In this document: positions 7,928 through 16,926 of the stretch, piece after piece | Numbering within the stretch: position 1 is the first letter of the stretch | Layout: each line of letters begins with the position of its first letter | Assembly (NCBI RefSeq): GCF_013031405.1 | Contig: NZ_WPZY01000005.1 | Location: forward strand, 1 to 64,000 | Direction: 5' to 3' | DNA length: 64,000 nucleotides | Origin: Ruegeria sp. HKCCD8929 | GTDB lineage: Bacteria; Pseudomonadota; Alphaproteobacteria; Rhodobacterales; Rhodobacteraceae | The notes under the pieces: generated by a model | What the model saw: the letters and a program-made list of their open reading frames with translations, nothing else | Databases searched by the model: none | Told to the model about the DNA's origin: nothing | Translations under genes and position numbers: made by a program

Positions 7928-8407
7928 TTACCCTCCGAAATGCAGCACGCAGATCAGCGTGAACAGGCGGCGGGCGGTGTCGGTGTCGATATCGGCCTTG
8001 CCTTCCAGCCGTTCCTGCAGCACGCGGCTGCCTTCGTTGTGGATGCCGCGCCGGGCCATGTCGATGGTCTCGATCTGGCTGGGCGGCAGGGTCTTGACCG
8101 CGTTGAAATAGCTTTCGCAGATCTGGAAGTAGTCCTTGACCACCTGCCGGAAGGGGCCAAGCGACAGGTGGAACTCGGCGGCCTTTTCCTCGGCCTCGGT
8201 CTGGATGTCGAAGACCAGCCGCTTGTCGCGGATCGACAGGTTCACGTGATACGGTCCGTCCGGCACCACCCGGTCATCGCGGCGGGGCAGCGAGAAGGTG
8301 TTTTCCTCGAGCAGGTCATACACGGCGACCTTGCGCTCCTGCTCTATCTCCGGCGTGGGCGGCGGCAGGTTGCGGTCATCAAGCTCGATATGACTGATGT
8401 GGCTCAT
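7928..8407 (-). CDS. UPF0262 family protein
   Basis: 159 residues matching the alphaproteobacterial UPF0262 family, starting M-S-H-I-S-H-I-E-L-D and ending L-H-F-G-G. It contains P-E-I-E-Q-E-R-K-V-A and the helix M-A-R-R-G-I-H-N-E-G-S. No signal or membrane segment. Function is unknown; its position between hisD and the LMW phosphatase is strongly conserved in Rhodobacterales. The last codons carry the ribosome site of the downstream phosphatase. No strong Shine-Dalgarno is visible before its own ATG. Confidence 0.92.
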   Translation of the reverse strand: MSHISHIELDDRNLPPPTPEIEQERKVAVYDLLEENTFSLPRRDDRVVPDGPYHVNLSIRDKRLVFDIQTEAEEKAAEFHLSLGPFRQVVKDYFQICESYFNAVKTLPPSQIETIDMARRGIHNEGSRVLQERLEGKADIDTDTARRLFTLICVLHFGG

Positions 8408-8461
8408 GTTTTCGGGTACTCGGACTAAACTGCGTTCCGGCAGACCTACAACAACGCAAAT

Positions 8462-8488
8462 AAGGGGGCAACGGCATGTCGCCCCCTT
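8462..8488 (-). terminator. Intrinsic terminator-like hairpin between hisD and UPF0262
   Basis: AAGGGGGC and GCCCCCTT form a perfect 8-bp stem with an 11-nt loop; on the minus strand the stem is followed by TTATTTG. It lies in the 147-bp gap after the hisD stop, so it probably ends or attenuates the murA-hisD transcript, with a new promoter before UPF0262. Confidence 0.65.
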
Positions 8489-8554
8489 TTGATTGGGTTT
8501 GCCCGGGGCCGGGTTATTGAGGCCACTGCGTATTGGCCACCGGCGCTGGGCTCA

Positions 8555-9856
8555 TTACCGGTTGAGCGCGTCGAGGCGGGCGCGTACCGAAAGCCCGTGC
8601 GCCTCGAGGCTTTCGGAATGCGCCAGTTTCTCCGCCGCAGGCCCGATGGCGCGCAGCGCGTCGGGGGTCATCTGGCTGAGCGTCGTGCGCTTGAGGAAAT
8701 CCATCACGCTGAGGCCCGAGGAAAACCGCGCCGAGCGCGCCGTGGGCAGCACGTGGTTCGGGCCGCCGACATAGTCTCCGATGGCCTCGGGTGTGTACTG
8801 GCCGAGGAAGATGGCCCCGGCATGGATGGTCTTTTCGCTCAGGGCATTCGGATCGGCCACGCACAGCTCAAGATGTTCCGGCGCGATGCGGTTTGACAGC
8901 ACCGCCGCCTCGTCCATGTCGCGCACGGTGATCACCGCGCCGAAATCGCGCCAGCTTGCCCCGGCGATGGCGCGGCGGTCCAGCGTTTCCAGCCGTGCCT
9001 GCACCGCCTCGGCCACCGCGCGGCCAAAGCGCGCGTCATCGGTGATCAGGATCGACTGGGCACTTTCGTCATGTTCGGCCTGAGACATCAGGTCGAGCGC
9101 GATCCAGTCGGGGTCGTTGTCCTTGTCCGCGATCACCAGAATCTCGGACGGGCCTGCGATCATGTCGATGCCGACCTTGCCGAAAACCCGGCGTTTGGCG
9201 GCGGCGACGAAGGCGTTGCCGGGGCCGGTGATCTTGTCGACCGGCGCGATGGTCTGCGTGCCATAGGCCAGCGCCGCAATCGCCTGCGCGCCGCCGATGC
9301 GGTAGATCTCATCGACCCCCGAGATATGCGCCGCCAGCAGCACCAGCGGGTTCACCTGCCCATCGGGAGTGGGCACCGCGATGGCCAGCCGTTCGACCCC
9401 CGCCACCTTGGCCGGGATCGCGTTCATCAGCACCGACGAGGGGTAGGAGGCGAGCCCGCCCGGCACGTAGAGCCCCGCCGCCGACACCGCCGACCAGCGC
9501 CAGCCCAGCGTGGCGCCGCTGTCATCCGTCCACTGCGCGTCCTGCGGTATCTGGCGTGCGTGGTAGGCGCGGATGCGGTCGGCAGCCAGTTCCAGCGCTT
9601 CGCGGTCCTCGGTGGAGACCGCTTGTGTCGCCTGTGCGATCTCGTCGGTGGTGAAGCGGAGGGTCTCCGGGGTCAGCGCGATACGGTCGAACCGCTCGGT
9701 CAGTTCGATCACCGCCGCATCGCCACGGGTCCGCACATCCGCGATGATCCCGGCCACGACCTGATCCACATCGGGGCTGTCCTCGCGCTTGGCCGACAGC
9801 AACGCGGCAAAGGCGGTTTCGAAATCGGGCGAGGTGGTGTCGAGAAAGACGGGCAT
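8555..9856 (-). CDS. hisD: Histidinol dehydrogenase
   Basis: 433 residues, the normal length. Motifs include G-P-G-N-A-F-V-A-A-A-K (NAD site region), D-M-I-A-G-P-S-E-I-L-V, the zinc ligand segment S-Q-A-E-H-D-E-S, and A-P-E-H-L-E-L. It oxidises L-histidinol to L-histidine in two NAD-dependent steps at the end of histidine biosynthesis. A good GAGGAC ribosome site precedes the ATG. It stands apart from the other his genes, as usual in Rhodobacterales, and is followed by UPF0262 after a terminator-like hairpin. A 96-bp gap separates it from the GNAT gene upstream. Confidence 0.97.
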   Translation of the reverse strand: MPVFLDTTSPDFETAFAALLSAKREDSPDVDQVVAGIIADVRTRGDAAVIELTERFDRIALTPETLRFTTDEIAQATQAVSTEDREALELAADRIRAYHARQIPQDAQWTDDSGATLGWRWSAVSAAGLYVPGGLASYPSSVLMNAIPAKVAGVERLAIAVPTPDGQVNPLVLLAAHISGVDEIYRIGGAQAIAALAYGTQTIAPVDKITGPGNAFVAAAKRRVFGKVGIDMIAGPSEILVIADKDNDPDWIALDLMSQAEHDESAQSILITDDARFGRAVAEAVQARLETLDRRAIAGASWRDFGAVITVRDMDEAAVLSNRIAPEHLELCVADPNALSEKTIHAGAIFLGQYTPEAIGDYVGGPNHVLPTARSARFSSGLSVMDFLKRTTLSQMTPDALRAIGPAAEKLAHSESLEAHGLSVRARLDALNR

Positions 9857-9952
9857 GGTCGGGTCCTCAGGGCGTTTGTTGGGGACATATCGCCGGGGCA
9901 GGGCGGCCTCAAGCCTTTGCCCGTCGGGTGCAGCGATTTGCCCGGACGAGGG

Positions 9953-10462
9953 CTAGAGGGGCTTGAACATCTTCTGACAGGGGCCATAACGCCCGGCCTT
10001 CGCCGTGCCTTCGGTCTGCCAGCCGTGTTTCAGGTAGAACCCGCGCGCTGTCGCTGTGCTGTCGAGCCTGCCGGTGTCATGCCCGGCCTCTTTCAGTTCG
10101 GCCTCAAGCCGGGCCAGCAGCGCGGCGCCGACGCCGCTGCCGGTGCCATCCGGTGCCACGTAGAGCACCGAGACCTCGCCCTCGGGCGAGATGGCCCCGA
10201 CGCCGACGGGTTGGCCGTTCAGAAGTGCCAGCCACAGATCATGAGAGCCCTCGATCCGGTCCCGGATACCCTGCGGTGTCTTGTTCGCGGTCCATCGCGC
10301 GACGATGTCGGGATCGTTGTCGTGATCCGCCGCGCAGAGCTGGGTGATCGAGCGGATCAGGATGCGGCTCATGTCGAACACGTCGAACAGGGTGGCGCGG
10401 CGCAGTTCGATCCCTTTCGGAGCTGCCGAGAAGGCCTGCGATATGCCGCGCTTGTTGCGCAT
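9953..10462 (-). CDS. GNAT family N-acetyltransferase
   Basis: 169 residues. The sequence starts R-N-K-R-G-I-S, contains I-E-L-R-R-A-T at the first strand, V-S-V-L-Y-V-A-P-D-G-T-G-S-G-V-G-A-A-L-L as the acetyl-CoA loop, and F-Y-L-K-H-G-W near the end, all as in GNAT enzymes. Substrate unknown. Its ATG follows immediately on the TAG of the DUF2948 gene, so the two are co-translated. This gene appears to be an addition to the usual murA-DUF2948-hisD order. Confidence 0.85.
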   Translation of the reverse strand: MRNKRGISQAFSAAPKGIELRRATLFDVFDMSRILIRSITQLCAADHDNDPDIVARWTANKTPQGIRDRIEGSHDLWLALLNGQPVGVGAISPEGEVSVLYVAPDGTGSGVGAALLARLEAELKEAGHDTGRLDSTATARGFYLKHGWQTEGTAKAGRYGPCQKMFKPL

Positions 10463-10939
10463 CTACTCCGGGTGGTGCGGCGCCAGTTTCGAGGGCGCCA
10501 GATAGGGCCGGGTCACGTCCTTGAGGGTCACATCCAGCGCCTCGACCGCCAGCCGGATCGCGCCGTCGCCCGCCAGCGTCAACAGGATCTGTCCGGCGCC
10601 GTCCTCAGCCGCCTCGAAATCGACCGCCAGCAGCGACAGGATCACGTCCTTGTCGGCGCGGTCGACGCCCTGGCTGGCCACACCCAGAACATTGTCGAAG
10701 ACCAGCACCGACTGCACCCGCTCGAACGGGCGGCCCCGGCGTTCGGCGGCGGCGCGGTCCTCCCACCGGAAGCGGTTGATCAGCAGGGCGAAGCGGTGCT
10801 CGCCGGGCCGCCACGACATCTCGGTCACGGGAAATACCGCGTCCTGGGTCAGGGTCGAGACCACCTTGAGGTCTTCGGCATCCTCGACCCCTAGGTTCAG
10901 CGGCGCCTCGCGGCCGTCTTCGAATGTTGCGTCAGCCAT
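10463..10939 (-). CDS. DUF2948 family protein
   Basis: 158 residues from the chosen ATG at 10939, which overlaps the end of murA by 8 bases; an upstream in-frame ATG at 10999 would lie inside murA. The conserved core reads [16 protein letters not shown] and the end L-A-P-H-H-P-E. The family is confined mainly to alphaproteobacteria, sits next to murA, and has no known function. No signal or membrane segment, so cytoplasmic. Confidence 0.88.
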   Translation of the reverse strand: MADATFEDGREAPLNLGVEDAEDLKVVSTLTQDAVFPVTEMSWRPGEHRFALLINRFRWEDRAAAERRGRPFERVQSVLVFDNVLGVASQGVDRADKDVILSLLAVDFEAAEDGAGQILLTLAGDGAIRLAVEALDVTLKDVTRPYLAPSKLAPHHPE

Positions 10940-12203
10940 CAGACTTGATCCGTTCAATCCTGGCGCCCACCCCTTCGAGCTTGCGCACCACATGTTCATA
11001 GCCGCGATCCAGATGATAGACCCGGCTGACCACGGTTTCCCCCTCGGCCGCCAGCCCGGCCAGGATCAGCGAGACCGAGGCCCGCAAATCCGTTGCCATC
11101 ACCGGCGCCCCTTTGAGCCCCTCGACCCCGGTTACCGTGGCCGTGCCGCCATGCACGTCGATCTGCGCGCCCATCCGCATCAGTTCGGGGGCGTGCATGA
11201 AGCGGTTTTCGAAAATCCGTTCTTCCAGAACCGAGGTACCTTCGGCGGTGCACATCAGCGCCATCATCTGTGCCTGCAGGTCGGTGGGAAAGCCGGGGAA
11301 GGGTTCGGTGGTGACATCCACCGCCGTGACCCGGCCGTTCTTGCGGGCGACCTTGAGGCCCTTGTCGGTTTCTTCGACGTCGATTCCGGCGGCGTTTAGC
11401 TTTTCGACGAAAGCACCGACAAGGCTCAGACGCCCGCCGAGAAGCTCGACCTCGCCGCCACAGATGGCCGGGGCCAGCATATAGGTGCCCAGTTCGATCC
11501 GGTCGGTCACCACCTGATGGGTCGCACCGTGCAGGCGGTCGACGCCCTGGATCTCGATGGTCGATGTGCCTTCGCCTTCGATCTGCGCGCCCATCTTGCG
11601 CAGGCACTCCACCAGATCGACGATCTCGGGCTCGCGCGCGGCGTTCTTCAGCACGGTGGTGCCGTTGGCCAGCGTTGCCGCCATGACCATGTTTTCGGTC
11701 GCCCCCACCGATGCAAACCGCATCTCGTGCACGGCACCCTTCAGCCCGCTTGGCGCCTTGGCGTGCAGATAGCCGTCCTTCAGCTCGATCTCGGCGCCCA
11801 GCGCCTCAAGCGCCTCGATATGCAGGTCCATCGGGCGCGCGCCGATGGCGCAGCCGCCCGGCAGCGACACCACCGCCTGCCCCAGCCGCGCCAGCATCGG
11901 ACCCAGCACCAGGTTCGAGGCGCGCATCTTGCGCACGATCTCGTAGTCCGCGGTGTGGCTGATCAGGTCGTGGCTGGACATCGCGAGCACCTGTCCGTCC
12001 TGCAGCGACGACACCTCGGCCCCCAGCGATTGCAGCAACAGCGTCATCGTCTTGATGTCGCTCAGCCGTGGTGCATTGGTCAGCGTGAGCGGTTCTTCGC
12101 TGAGCAGCGTTGCCGGCATCAGGGTGAGGCAGGCATTCTTGGCGCCCGCAATCGGTATTTGGCCGTTTAGCGGCCCGTTGCCCGTAACAAGAATCGAATC
12201 CAT
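10932..12203 (-). CDS. murA: UDP-N-acetylglucosamine 1-carboxyvinyltransferase
   Basis: 423 residues, typical for MurA. K22 in G-A-K-N-A and the active-site Cys118 in [11 protein letters not shown] are present, so the enzyme should be fosfomycin-sensitive. It transfers enolpyruvate from PEP to UDP-GlcNAc, the first committed step of peptidoglycan synthesis, in the cytoplasm. It is preceded by a small basic protein gene with a 6-bp gap and overlaps DUF2948 at its 3' end. Confidence 0.97.
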   Translation of the reverse strand: MDSILVTGNGPLNGQIPIAGAKNACLTLMPATLLSEEPLTLTNAPRLSDIKTMTLLLQSLGAEVSSLQDGQVLAMSSHDLISHTADYEIVRKMRASNLVLGPMLARLGQAVVSLPGGCAIGARPMDLHIEALEALGAEIELKDGYLHAKAPSGLKGAVHEMRFASVGATENMVMAATLANGTTVLKNAAREPEIVDLVECLRKMGAQIEGEGTSTIEIQGVDRLHGATHQVVTDRIELGTYMLAPAICGGEVELLGGRLSLVGAFVEKLNAAGIDVEETDKGLKVARKNGRVTAVDVTTEPFPGFPTDLQAQMMALMCTAEGTSVLEERIFENRFMHAPELMRMGAQIDVHGGTATVTGVEGLKGAPVMATDLRASVSLILAGLAAEGETVVSRVYHLDRGYEHVVRKLEGVGARIERIKSDG

Positions 12204-12209
12204 CTGCTC

Positions 12210-12365
12210 CTAGCCTTTGTCCTGACCGGCCTTGTCATCCGAAGCGGCCCGCGCCTTGGCCTGCGCCTTGCGCCGTGCAAGGTTGGCCTTGAGGGCCGCC
12301 TTCAATCGGTCCTCGCGCGCGGCTCCGGATTCGCCGTGTTTTTTTGGTGACTTTTTGTCTGACAT
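12210..12365 (-). CDS. Small basic protein (51 aa) upstream of murA
   Basis: Read directly from the minus strand: ATG at 12365, TAG at 12212-12210, 51 residues. It begins M-S-D-K-K-S-P-K-K-H and is rich in Lys, Arg and Ala, with a helical centre R-L-K-A-A-L-K-A-N-L-A-R-R-K. It ends 6 bases before the murA ATG, and GAGAAAG lies ahead of its start. Small proteins of this type at this position occur in Rhodobacterales; the function is unknown. The charge suggests nucleic-acid or ribosome binding, but that is speculation. Confidence 0.7.
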   Translation of the reverse strand: MSDKKSPKKHGESGAAREDRLKAALKANLARRKAQAKARAASDDKAGQDKG

Positions 12366-12448
12366 TGTCTTTCTCTACAGGAGGGGAAAAAAACCGTCCA
12401 GACACCCTTGCGCCCTGTTTCGTTTGAGTCTAATCACCCGCCCACAGC

Positions 12449-12523
<75 letters not shown>

Positions 12524-12617
12524 TCCAAATCCGATCCGTTTCAAAAAATGCGCGTCCGATGCTGGGTGTCGTTGCGTGAGGCATGGTGGCAGGGGATCTG
12601 ACGAAAGCCCCAAGGGA

Positions 12618-13445
12618 TTACTTTGCGGTACAGGTTCGTTTCAGCACCTCGAATGTGCGGTCGATGACGGTGCGGACCTCGGGCACGAACCGGTCTTCGT
12701 GATGGGTGACGAGCCACTGGTCGTGATCAAGCGCTTCAATCGGGTCGGAAAGCTGTTTCAGGGTGTCGAAGCGGCGTCCGATGAATGTGGGCAGCAGGGC
12801 CATTGTTTCTCCGGCCAGCGTCAGGTCCAGCGCGTTGCGGGGGTCGGTGATCTCGATGGCCGGGGCGTCGCTTGTGTTGTCCTGAACCCAGCGGGCCGAC
12901 GGTGTTTGGCCTATGACGCGCGCCCAAACCCGGACCTTCTTGCTGGTCGCATAGGTAGCAAAGCGGACGCGACCGATGCGGCGCCCGGCCAGCCCCGGAC
13001 CCTCGGGGCGTTTGTTGCGCACGCCGATCAGCGCCTCCCGCCGCCCGATATCGGCGATGTCGTCTGAGGCGATGAACCGCAATTTGACGGAGGTCTGCGC
13101 CATAAGCTCGGGCAGTGCGGCGCAGAGTATATGTGTGACCCAGGTCCCGGCGGAGATCTTGATGACCGGAATGCCGCGCCCGGGCGCGTCTTGGATGACC
13201 GAGAGGATGCGGTCCTCGATCTCGGTCGCTTTCTGCAACAGCTCCTGCCCCTGTGCGGTCAGCTCATATCCGCGGGCGCGGCGCAGGAACAGTTCACATC
13301 CCAGTTGCCGTTCCAGCATCAGGATCCTGCGGCCAAGAGTGGGCGCGCTTTTGCCTGTTGCCCCGGTCGCCGCGGCAAGCCCGCCGTCGCGCGCAACGGC
13401 AAGAAAGAGGCGCAGGTCGTCCCAGTCGAGTTTCGTTTCATTCAT
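12618..13445 (-). CDS. LysR family transcriptional regulator
   Basis: 275 residues. The N-terminal winged helix-turn-helix runs from about 6 to 65 (W-D-D-L-R-L-F-L-A-V-A-R-D-G-G-L-A-A-A-T, then L-G-R-R-I-L-M-L-E-R-Q-L-G), followed by a linker helix and a substrate-binding-like domain that is somewhat short. It is divergent from the aldo-keto reductase gene, with 86 bp between the starts. That is the classical arrangement for a LysR regulator controlling its neighbour and itself. A symmetrical site abuts its own start codon. Inducer unknown. Confidence 0.92.
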   Translation of the reverse strand: MNETKLDWDDLRLFLAVARDGGLAAATGATGKSAPTLGRRILMLERQLGCELFLRRARGYELTAQGQELLQKATEIEDRILSVIQDAPGRGIPVIKISAGTWVTHILCAALPELMAQTSVKLRFIASDDIADIGRREALIGVRNKRPEGPGLAGRRIGRVRFATYATSKKVRVWARVIGQTPSARWVQDNTSDAPAIEITDPRNALDLTLAGETMALLPTFIGRRFDTLKQLSDPIEALDHDQWLVTHHEDRFVPEVRTVIDRTFEVLKRTCTAK

Positions 13446-13469
13446 GAAACGATCATTGCAATACGTTTC
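13446..13469. promoter_or_regulatory. Candidate LysR operator
   Basis: GAAACG (13446-13451) and CGTTTC (13464-13469) form a perfect inverted pair spaced by 12 bases, with the inner palindrome ATTGCAAT between. The site abuts the LysR start codon and lies about 60 bases ahead of the aldo-keto reductase start, well placed for autoregulation and divergent control. Confidence 0.5.
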
Positions 13470-13531
13470 GTGGATGTGAAGCCCGTTTGGCGATTAGCTG
13501 ACCCGTGACGCAGCTTTGGAGGAGTCGTATC

Positions 13532-14524
13532 ATGAAGTTTCTGGACCATGAAATATCGCCGCTGGGCATGGGGTGCTGGCCGATCGGAGGGCCGATGTTT
13601 ACCGGCGATCAACCCCTTGGCTATGCCAATTCCGATGACGCGGAATCCGTGCGGGCCATACATGCGGCGCTCGATGGTGGGATCACCCTGTTTGATACCG
13701 CCGCCGCGTATGGGGCAGGACATGCCGAGCGCCTGTTGGCCCGCGCCCTGAAGGATCGGCAAGATGCGCTGATCGTTACCAAGATCGGGATCACCATCGA
13801 CGAGGACAGCAAGCGGCTGATATTCGAGGATACCGAGCCCGATACCGTACTGCCTGCCATCGAGGCCTGCCTGTCCAGGCTCGGTCGCGATTGCATAGAT
13901 GTGGTGTTGCTGCACCAGAACGGTCTGTCAGTCGGGCAGGCCTGGCCGGTTTTCGAAGAGATGGAAAAGGCGTGCGCCGCCGGAAAGATCAGGTCCTATG
14001 GCTGGAGCACGGATTTCACGGACAGTGCCGCGGCATTCGCGGATCGCCCGCATTTCCGGACCATCGAACACGCCATGAATGTCCTGATCGATGCGCCGCG
14101 CATGCAGGATGTTGTGCGGGATCGGAACCTGACGGCACTTATTCGCTCGCCGCTGGCGATGGGGCTGCTGAGCGGGAAATACGGGGCGGGATCAAAGATG
14201 TCTGATCAGGATATCCGGGCGACACCCAATCTGGTGACAAGGTATTTCCAGGACGCCACGGCCAATCCGGCCTTTCTGGCGCAGCTCGATGCGGTGCGGG
14301 ACCTGTTGACCGTCGATGGGCGCAGTCTGGTTCAGGGAGCGATTTGCTGGCTCTGGGCCAAGGGCGGCATGAACATCCCCATTCCCGGCGCCCGCACGGT
14401 GGGGCAGATCGAAGGTATTGCCGGGGCGCTGAGCTATGGCGCGTTGCCCGAGGATGTGATGGCTGAGATCGAGGCCGTGATCGTCCGCGACGCGGCGGAG
14501 CTTCATTCGGAAAAAGAGCGCTGA
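13532..14524 (+). CDS. Aldo/keto reductase family oxidoreductase
   Basis: 330 residues from the ATG at 13532, chosen because GGAGGAG at 13518-13524 sits 7 bases ahead (the longer frame begins at 13505). The catalytic tetrad is visible: Asp and Tyr in F-D-T-A-A-A-Y-G-A-G-H, Lys in V-T-K-I-G-I, and His in V-V-L-L-H-Q-N-G. The C-terminal I-P-G-A-R-T-V-G-Q-I is the NADP phosphate-binding strand. It probably reduces an aldehyde or sugar with NADPH; the substrate is unknown. Divergent from the LysR gene and convergent to hemC across a strongly structured gap. Confidence 0.92.
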   Translation: MKFLDHEISPLGMGCWPIGGPMFTGDQPLGYANSDDAESVRAIHAALDGGITLFDTAAAYGAGHAERLLARALKDRQDALIVTKIGITIDEDSKRLIFEDTEPDTVLPAIEACLSRLGRDCIDVVLLHQNGLSVGQAWPVFEEMEKACAAGKIRSYGWSTDFTDSAAAFADRPHFRTIEHAMNVLIDAPRMQDVVRDRNLTALIRSPLAMGLLSGKYGAGSKMSDQDIRATPNLVTRYFQDATANPAFLAQLDAVRDLLTVDGRSLVQGAICWLWAKGGMNIPIPGARTVGQIEGIAGALSYGALPEDVMAEIEAVIVRDAAELHSEKER

Positions 14525-14588
14525 TCCCGGCGCCTTTGGTTGGGAGGCTGACCGATCCGTCGTCTGGTGATGGTGGAGGGAGCAAAGA

Positions 14589-14666
14589 AGACCAGCCCAC
14601 CCCCCTTCTGGAAATCGGATGGACTGGTAACATTCGCCGGCTCATCCGGTTTCAGTGGGCTGGTCT
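14589..14666. repeat. Large imperfect hairpin between two convergent genes
   Basis: Outer arms AGACCAGCCCAC (14589-14600) and GTGGGCTGGTCT (14655-14666) are perfect complements over 12 bases. Nested inside, CTGGAAATCGGATG (14608-14621) pairs with CATCCGGTTTCAG (14643-14655) with one bulge, leaving a 21-nt apex. There is no T-run. It lies in the 241-bp gap between the aldo-keto reductase and hemC. It may be a bidirectional terminator, a REP-like element or a structured RNA. Confidence 0.6.
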
Positions 14667-14765
14667 CAAGTTGGCCGGAAAGGCTGAGATCAGCATCCAC
14701 GAAACGGGGGTGCCTCGCAGTAAACCAGTTCACAGGACGCCGGAGTTTTTTGCGCGGCTGACCTC

Positions 14766-15722
14766 TCAGCGCCAGTCGAAGAACCCTTCGCCCGCGCGGG
14801 ACAGCAATCCGGCGGCCATGGCGCGGCCCAGCTCGGCGGCGTCTGCGACGGCGCCGGTCACATCGTCCGATATCGCCTCGGAGCCGTCGGGCCGCAGCAC
14901 TTCGCCGCGCAGGCGCAGGGTGGAGCCGTCCAACTCGGCCAGCCCGGCGATGGGGGTCTCGCAAGAGCCGTCGAGCGCGGCGAGCAGCGCGCGTTCGGCG
15001 GTCAGGCGGTGCCCGGTCTCGGCGTCGTGGATCGCGGCCAGCAGGTCGGCGGCGCGGGTGTCGTCCGAGCGGCGCTCGATGCCGATGGTGCCCTGTGCGA
15101 TGGCGGGCAATATGGCGTCGGTGGGGATCGGGGTGGCGGGCACATCGGCCATGTTCAGGCGCCGAATCCCGGCCATGGCGAGAAAGGTGCATTCCGCCAC
15201 ACCATCGGCCAGTTTCCTGAGCCGGGTCTGCACATTGCCCCGGAACTCGACCACCCGCAGGTCGGGGCGGCGGTTCAAGAGCTGCGCCCGGCGGCGCAGC
15301 GACGACGTGCCGACCACCGCGCCCTCGGCCAGTTCGGTCAGTGCGGTTTTGTCCGGTGAGATGAAAGCGTCGCGCACATCCTCGCGCGGCAGAAACGTGT
15401 CCAGCACCAGCCCGTCCGGCTGTTCGACCGGCATGTCCTTGGTCGAATGCACCGCGATGTCGATCCCGCCGCTTAGCATCGCCTCTTCGATTTCCTTGGT
15501 GAACAGGCCCTTGTTGCCGATCTCTTTCAGCGGCCGGTCCGCGTCGATCATCGCCCGGTTGTCGCCGGTGGTCTTGATCACCACGATCTCGAACGCCTCC
15601 TGCGGCAGATCGAAGGCGGCGGCCAGCCGATCGCGGGTCTCATGCGCCTGCGCCAGCGCTAGCGGAGAGCCTCGGGTGCCGATTTTCAGCGGTGACGCGG
15701 GGGAGGGAAGCTGTGCAGTCAT
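14766..15722 (-). CDS. hemC: Hydroxymethylbilane synthase (porphobilinogen deaminase)
   Basis: 318 residues from the ATG at 15722; a longer frame starts at 15758 but would cut into the hemC-hemE promoter region. The dipyrromethane cofactor Cys254 in G-S-C-E-T-P-I-A-G is present, with K-I-G-T-R-G-S-P-L-A at the start and H-S-T-K-D-M-P in the active site. It polymerises four porphobilinogens to hydroxymethylbilane in tetrapyrrole synthesis. Divergent from hemE. A TTGTCA/TAAAGC pair spaced 17 bases upstream on the minus strand is a possible promoter. Confidence 0.97.
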   Translation of the reverse strand: MTAQLPSPASPLKIGTRGSPLALAQAHETRDRLAAAFDLPQEAFEIVVIKTTGDNRAMIDADRPLKEIGNKGLFTKEIEEAMLSGGIDIAVHSTKDMPVEQPDGLVLDTFLPREDVRDAFISPDKTALTELAEGAVVGTSSLRRRAQLLNRRPDLRVVEFRGNVQTRLRKLADGVAECTFLAMAGIRRLNMADVPATPIPTDAILPAIAQGTIGIERRSDDTRAADLLAAIHDAETGHRLTAERALLAALDGSCETPIAGLAELDGSTLRLRGEVLRPDGSEAISDDVTGAVADAAELGRAMAAGLLSRAGEGFFDWR

Positions 15723-15826
15723 GGCGACAGCTTTAGTCGCGTCACATTGCCCTGACAATGGGGGCGGAGCTTGACAAATTGCCGCCGAAGGCCGAGCGGT
15801 GGCGGAAATCGATTTTGGGGATGAGC

Positions 15827-16861
15827 ATGGCCGAGACGAAGAAACTGCTGCGGGCGCTGGCGGGCGAGGTTCAGGACGTGCCGCCGATCTGGATGATGCG
15901 GCAGGCCGGGCGCTATCTGCCCGAGTATCGCGCCACCCGCGCGCAGGCCGGGGACTTCCTGTCGCTGTGCTACAATCCGGAACTGGCTGCCGAGGTGACG
16001 CTGCAGCCGATCCGCCGTTACGGGTTCGACGCGGCGATCCTGTTTGCCGACATCCTGCTGGTGCCGCAGGCGCTGGGCGCCGATCTGTGGTTCGTGACCG
16101 GAGAGGGCCCGCGCCTGTCGACGATCACGCAGCAGGCCGAGTTCGACGCGCTGAAACCGGCCTCGGCGATTCACGACACGCTGGCGCCGGTCTATGAAAC
16201 GGTGCGCATCCTGTCGCGCGAATTGCCGTCCGAGACCACACTGATCGGGTTTGCCGGGGCGCCGTGGACGGTGGCGACCTACATGATCGCCGGGCGCGGC
16301 ACGCCGGATCAGGGCCCGGCCCATGCCTTGCGCGAGGGAAATGTGGCGCTGTTCGAGGCGCTGCTGGACCGGATCACGGCGGCGACCATCGATTATCTGT
16401 CGGCTCAGATCGAGGCCGGGGCGGAGGTGGTGAAGATCTTCGACAGTTGGGCGGGCTCGCTCAAGGGCGAGGCGTTCCGTAAATACGCGGTCGAGCCTTG
16501 CCGCGTGATCACCAAGGCGCTGAAGGAGCGGCATCCGGGCATTCCGGTGATCGGCTTCCCGCGTGAGGCGGGTGACGGCTATGTGGGCTTTGCCAGGGAA
16601 ACCGGCGTCGATTGCGTGGCGCTGGACAACTCGGTGGCGCCGGGTTGGGCGGCGGAGCATGTGCAGGTGGATGGTTGTGTGCAGGGCAATCTGGCCTCGT
16701 CGCATATGGTGACGGGCGGGCAGGCGCTGGTCGATGAGACGCGGGCGATTGTCGAGGCGTTCTCCAAGGGGCCGCATATCTTCAATCTGGGGCACGGGAT
16801 CACGCCGGATGCGGACCCGGAGAACGTGCAGTTGATGATCGACACTGTGCGCGGATCGTAG
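15827..16861 (+). CDS. hemE: Uroporphyrinogen decarboxylase
   Basis: 344 residues from the ATG at 15827, with GGGGA five bases upstream; in-frame ATGs at 15821 and 15758 are possible but less well placed. Both family signatures are present: [14 protein letters not shown] near the N-terminus and [13 protein letters not shown] in the middle. It decarboxylates uroporphyrinogen III to coproporphyrinogen III for haem and bacteriochlorophyll. Divergent from hemC and followed by a strong intrinsic terminator. Confidence 0.97.
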   Translation: MAETKKLLRALAGEVQDVPPIWMMRQAGRYLPEYRATRAQAGDFLSLCYNPELAAEVTLQPIRRYGFDAAILFADILLVPQALGADLWFVTGEGPRLSTITQQAEFDALKPASAIHDTLAPVYETVRILSRELPSETTLIGFAGAPWTVATYMIAGRGTPDQGPAHALREGNVALFEALLDRITAATIDYLSAQIEAGAEVVKIFDSWAGSLKGEAFRKYAVEPCRVITKALKERHPGIPVIGFPREAGDGYVGFARETGVDCVALDNSVAPGWAAEHVQVDGCVQGNLASSHMVTGGQALVDETRAIVEAFSKGPHIFNLGHGITPDADPENVQLMIDTVRGS

Positions 16862-16867
16862 CGGTCG

Positions 16868-16908
16868 GAGCGAGGGGCCGGCCCCTCGCGCTCCCCGGGA
16901 TATTTTTT
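16868..16908 (+). terminator. Intrinsic terminator after hemE
   Basis: GAGCGAGGGGCC pairs with GGCCCCTCGCGCTC (one 2-nt bulge) at 16868-16893, followed by a short spacer and TTTTTT at 16903-16908. It also separates hemE from the convergent racemase-like gene. Confidence 0.85.
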
Positions 16909-16926
16909 GAACAGAAGAAGGGCGGA

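Noticed and set aside
9071-10894. 607-residue open frame on the plus strand
   Set aside because: Runs antisense through hisD, a GNAT and DUF2948, which have full family motifs; long antisense frames are common at this GC.
15742-15780. CATTG-N6-CAATG and TTGACA in the hemC-hemE gap as an FnrL or sigma-70 site
   Set aside because: The symmetry does not match the FnrL consensus TTGAT-N4-ATCAA, and no good -10 follows TTGACA, so no site is claimed.
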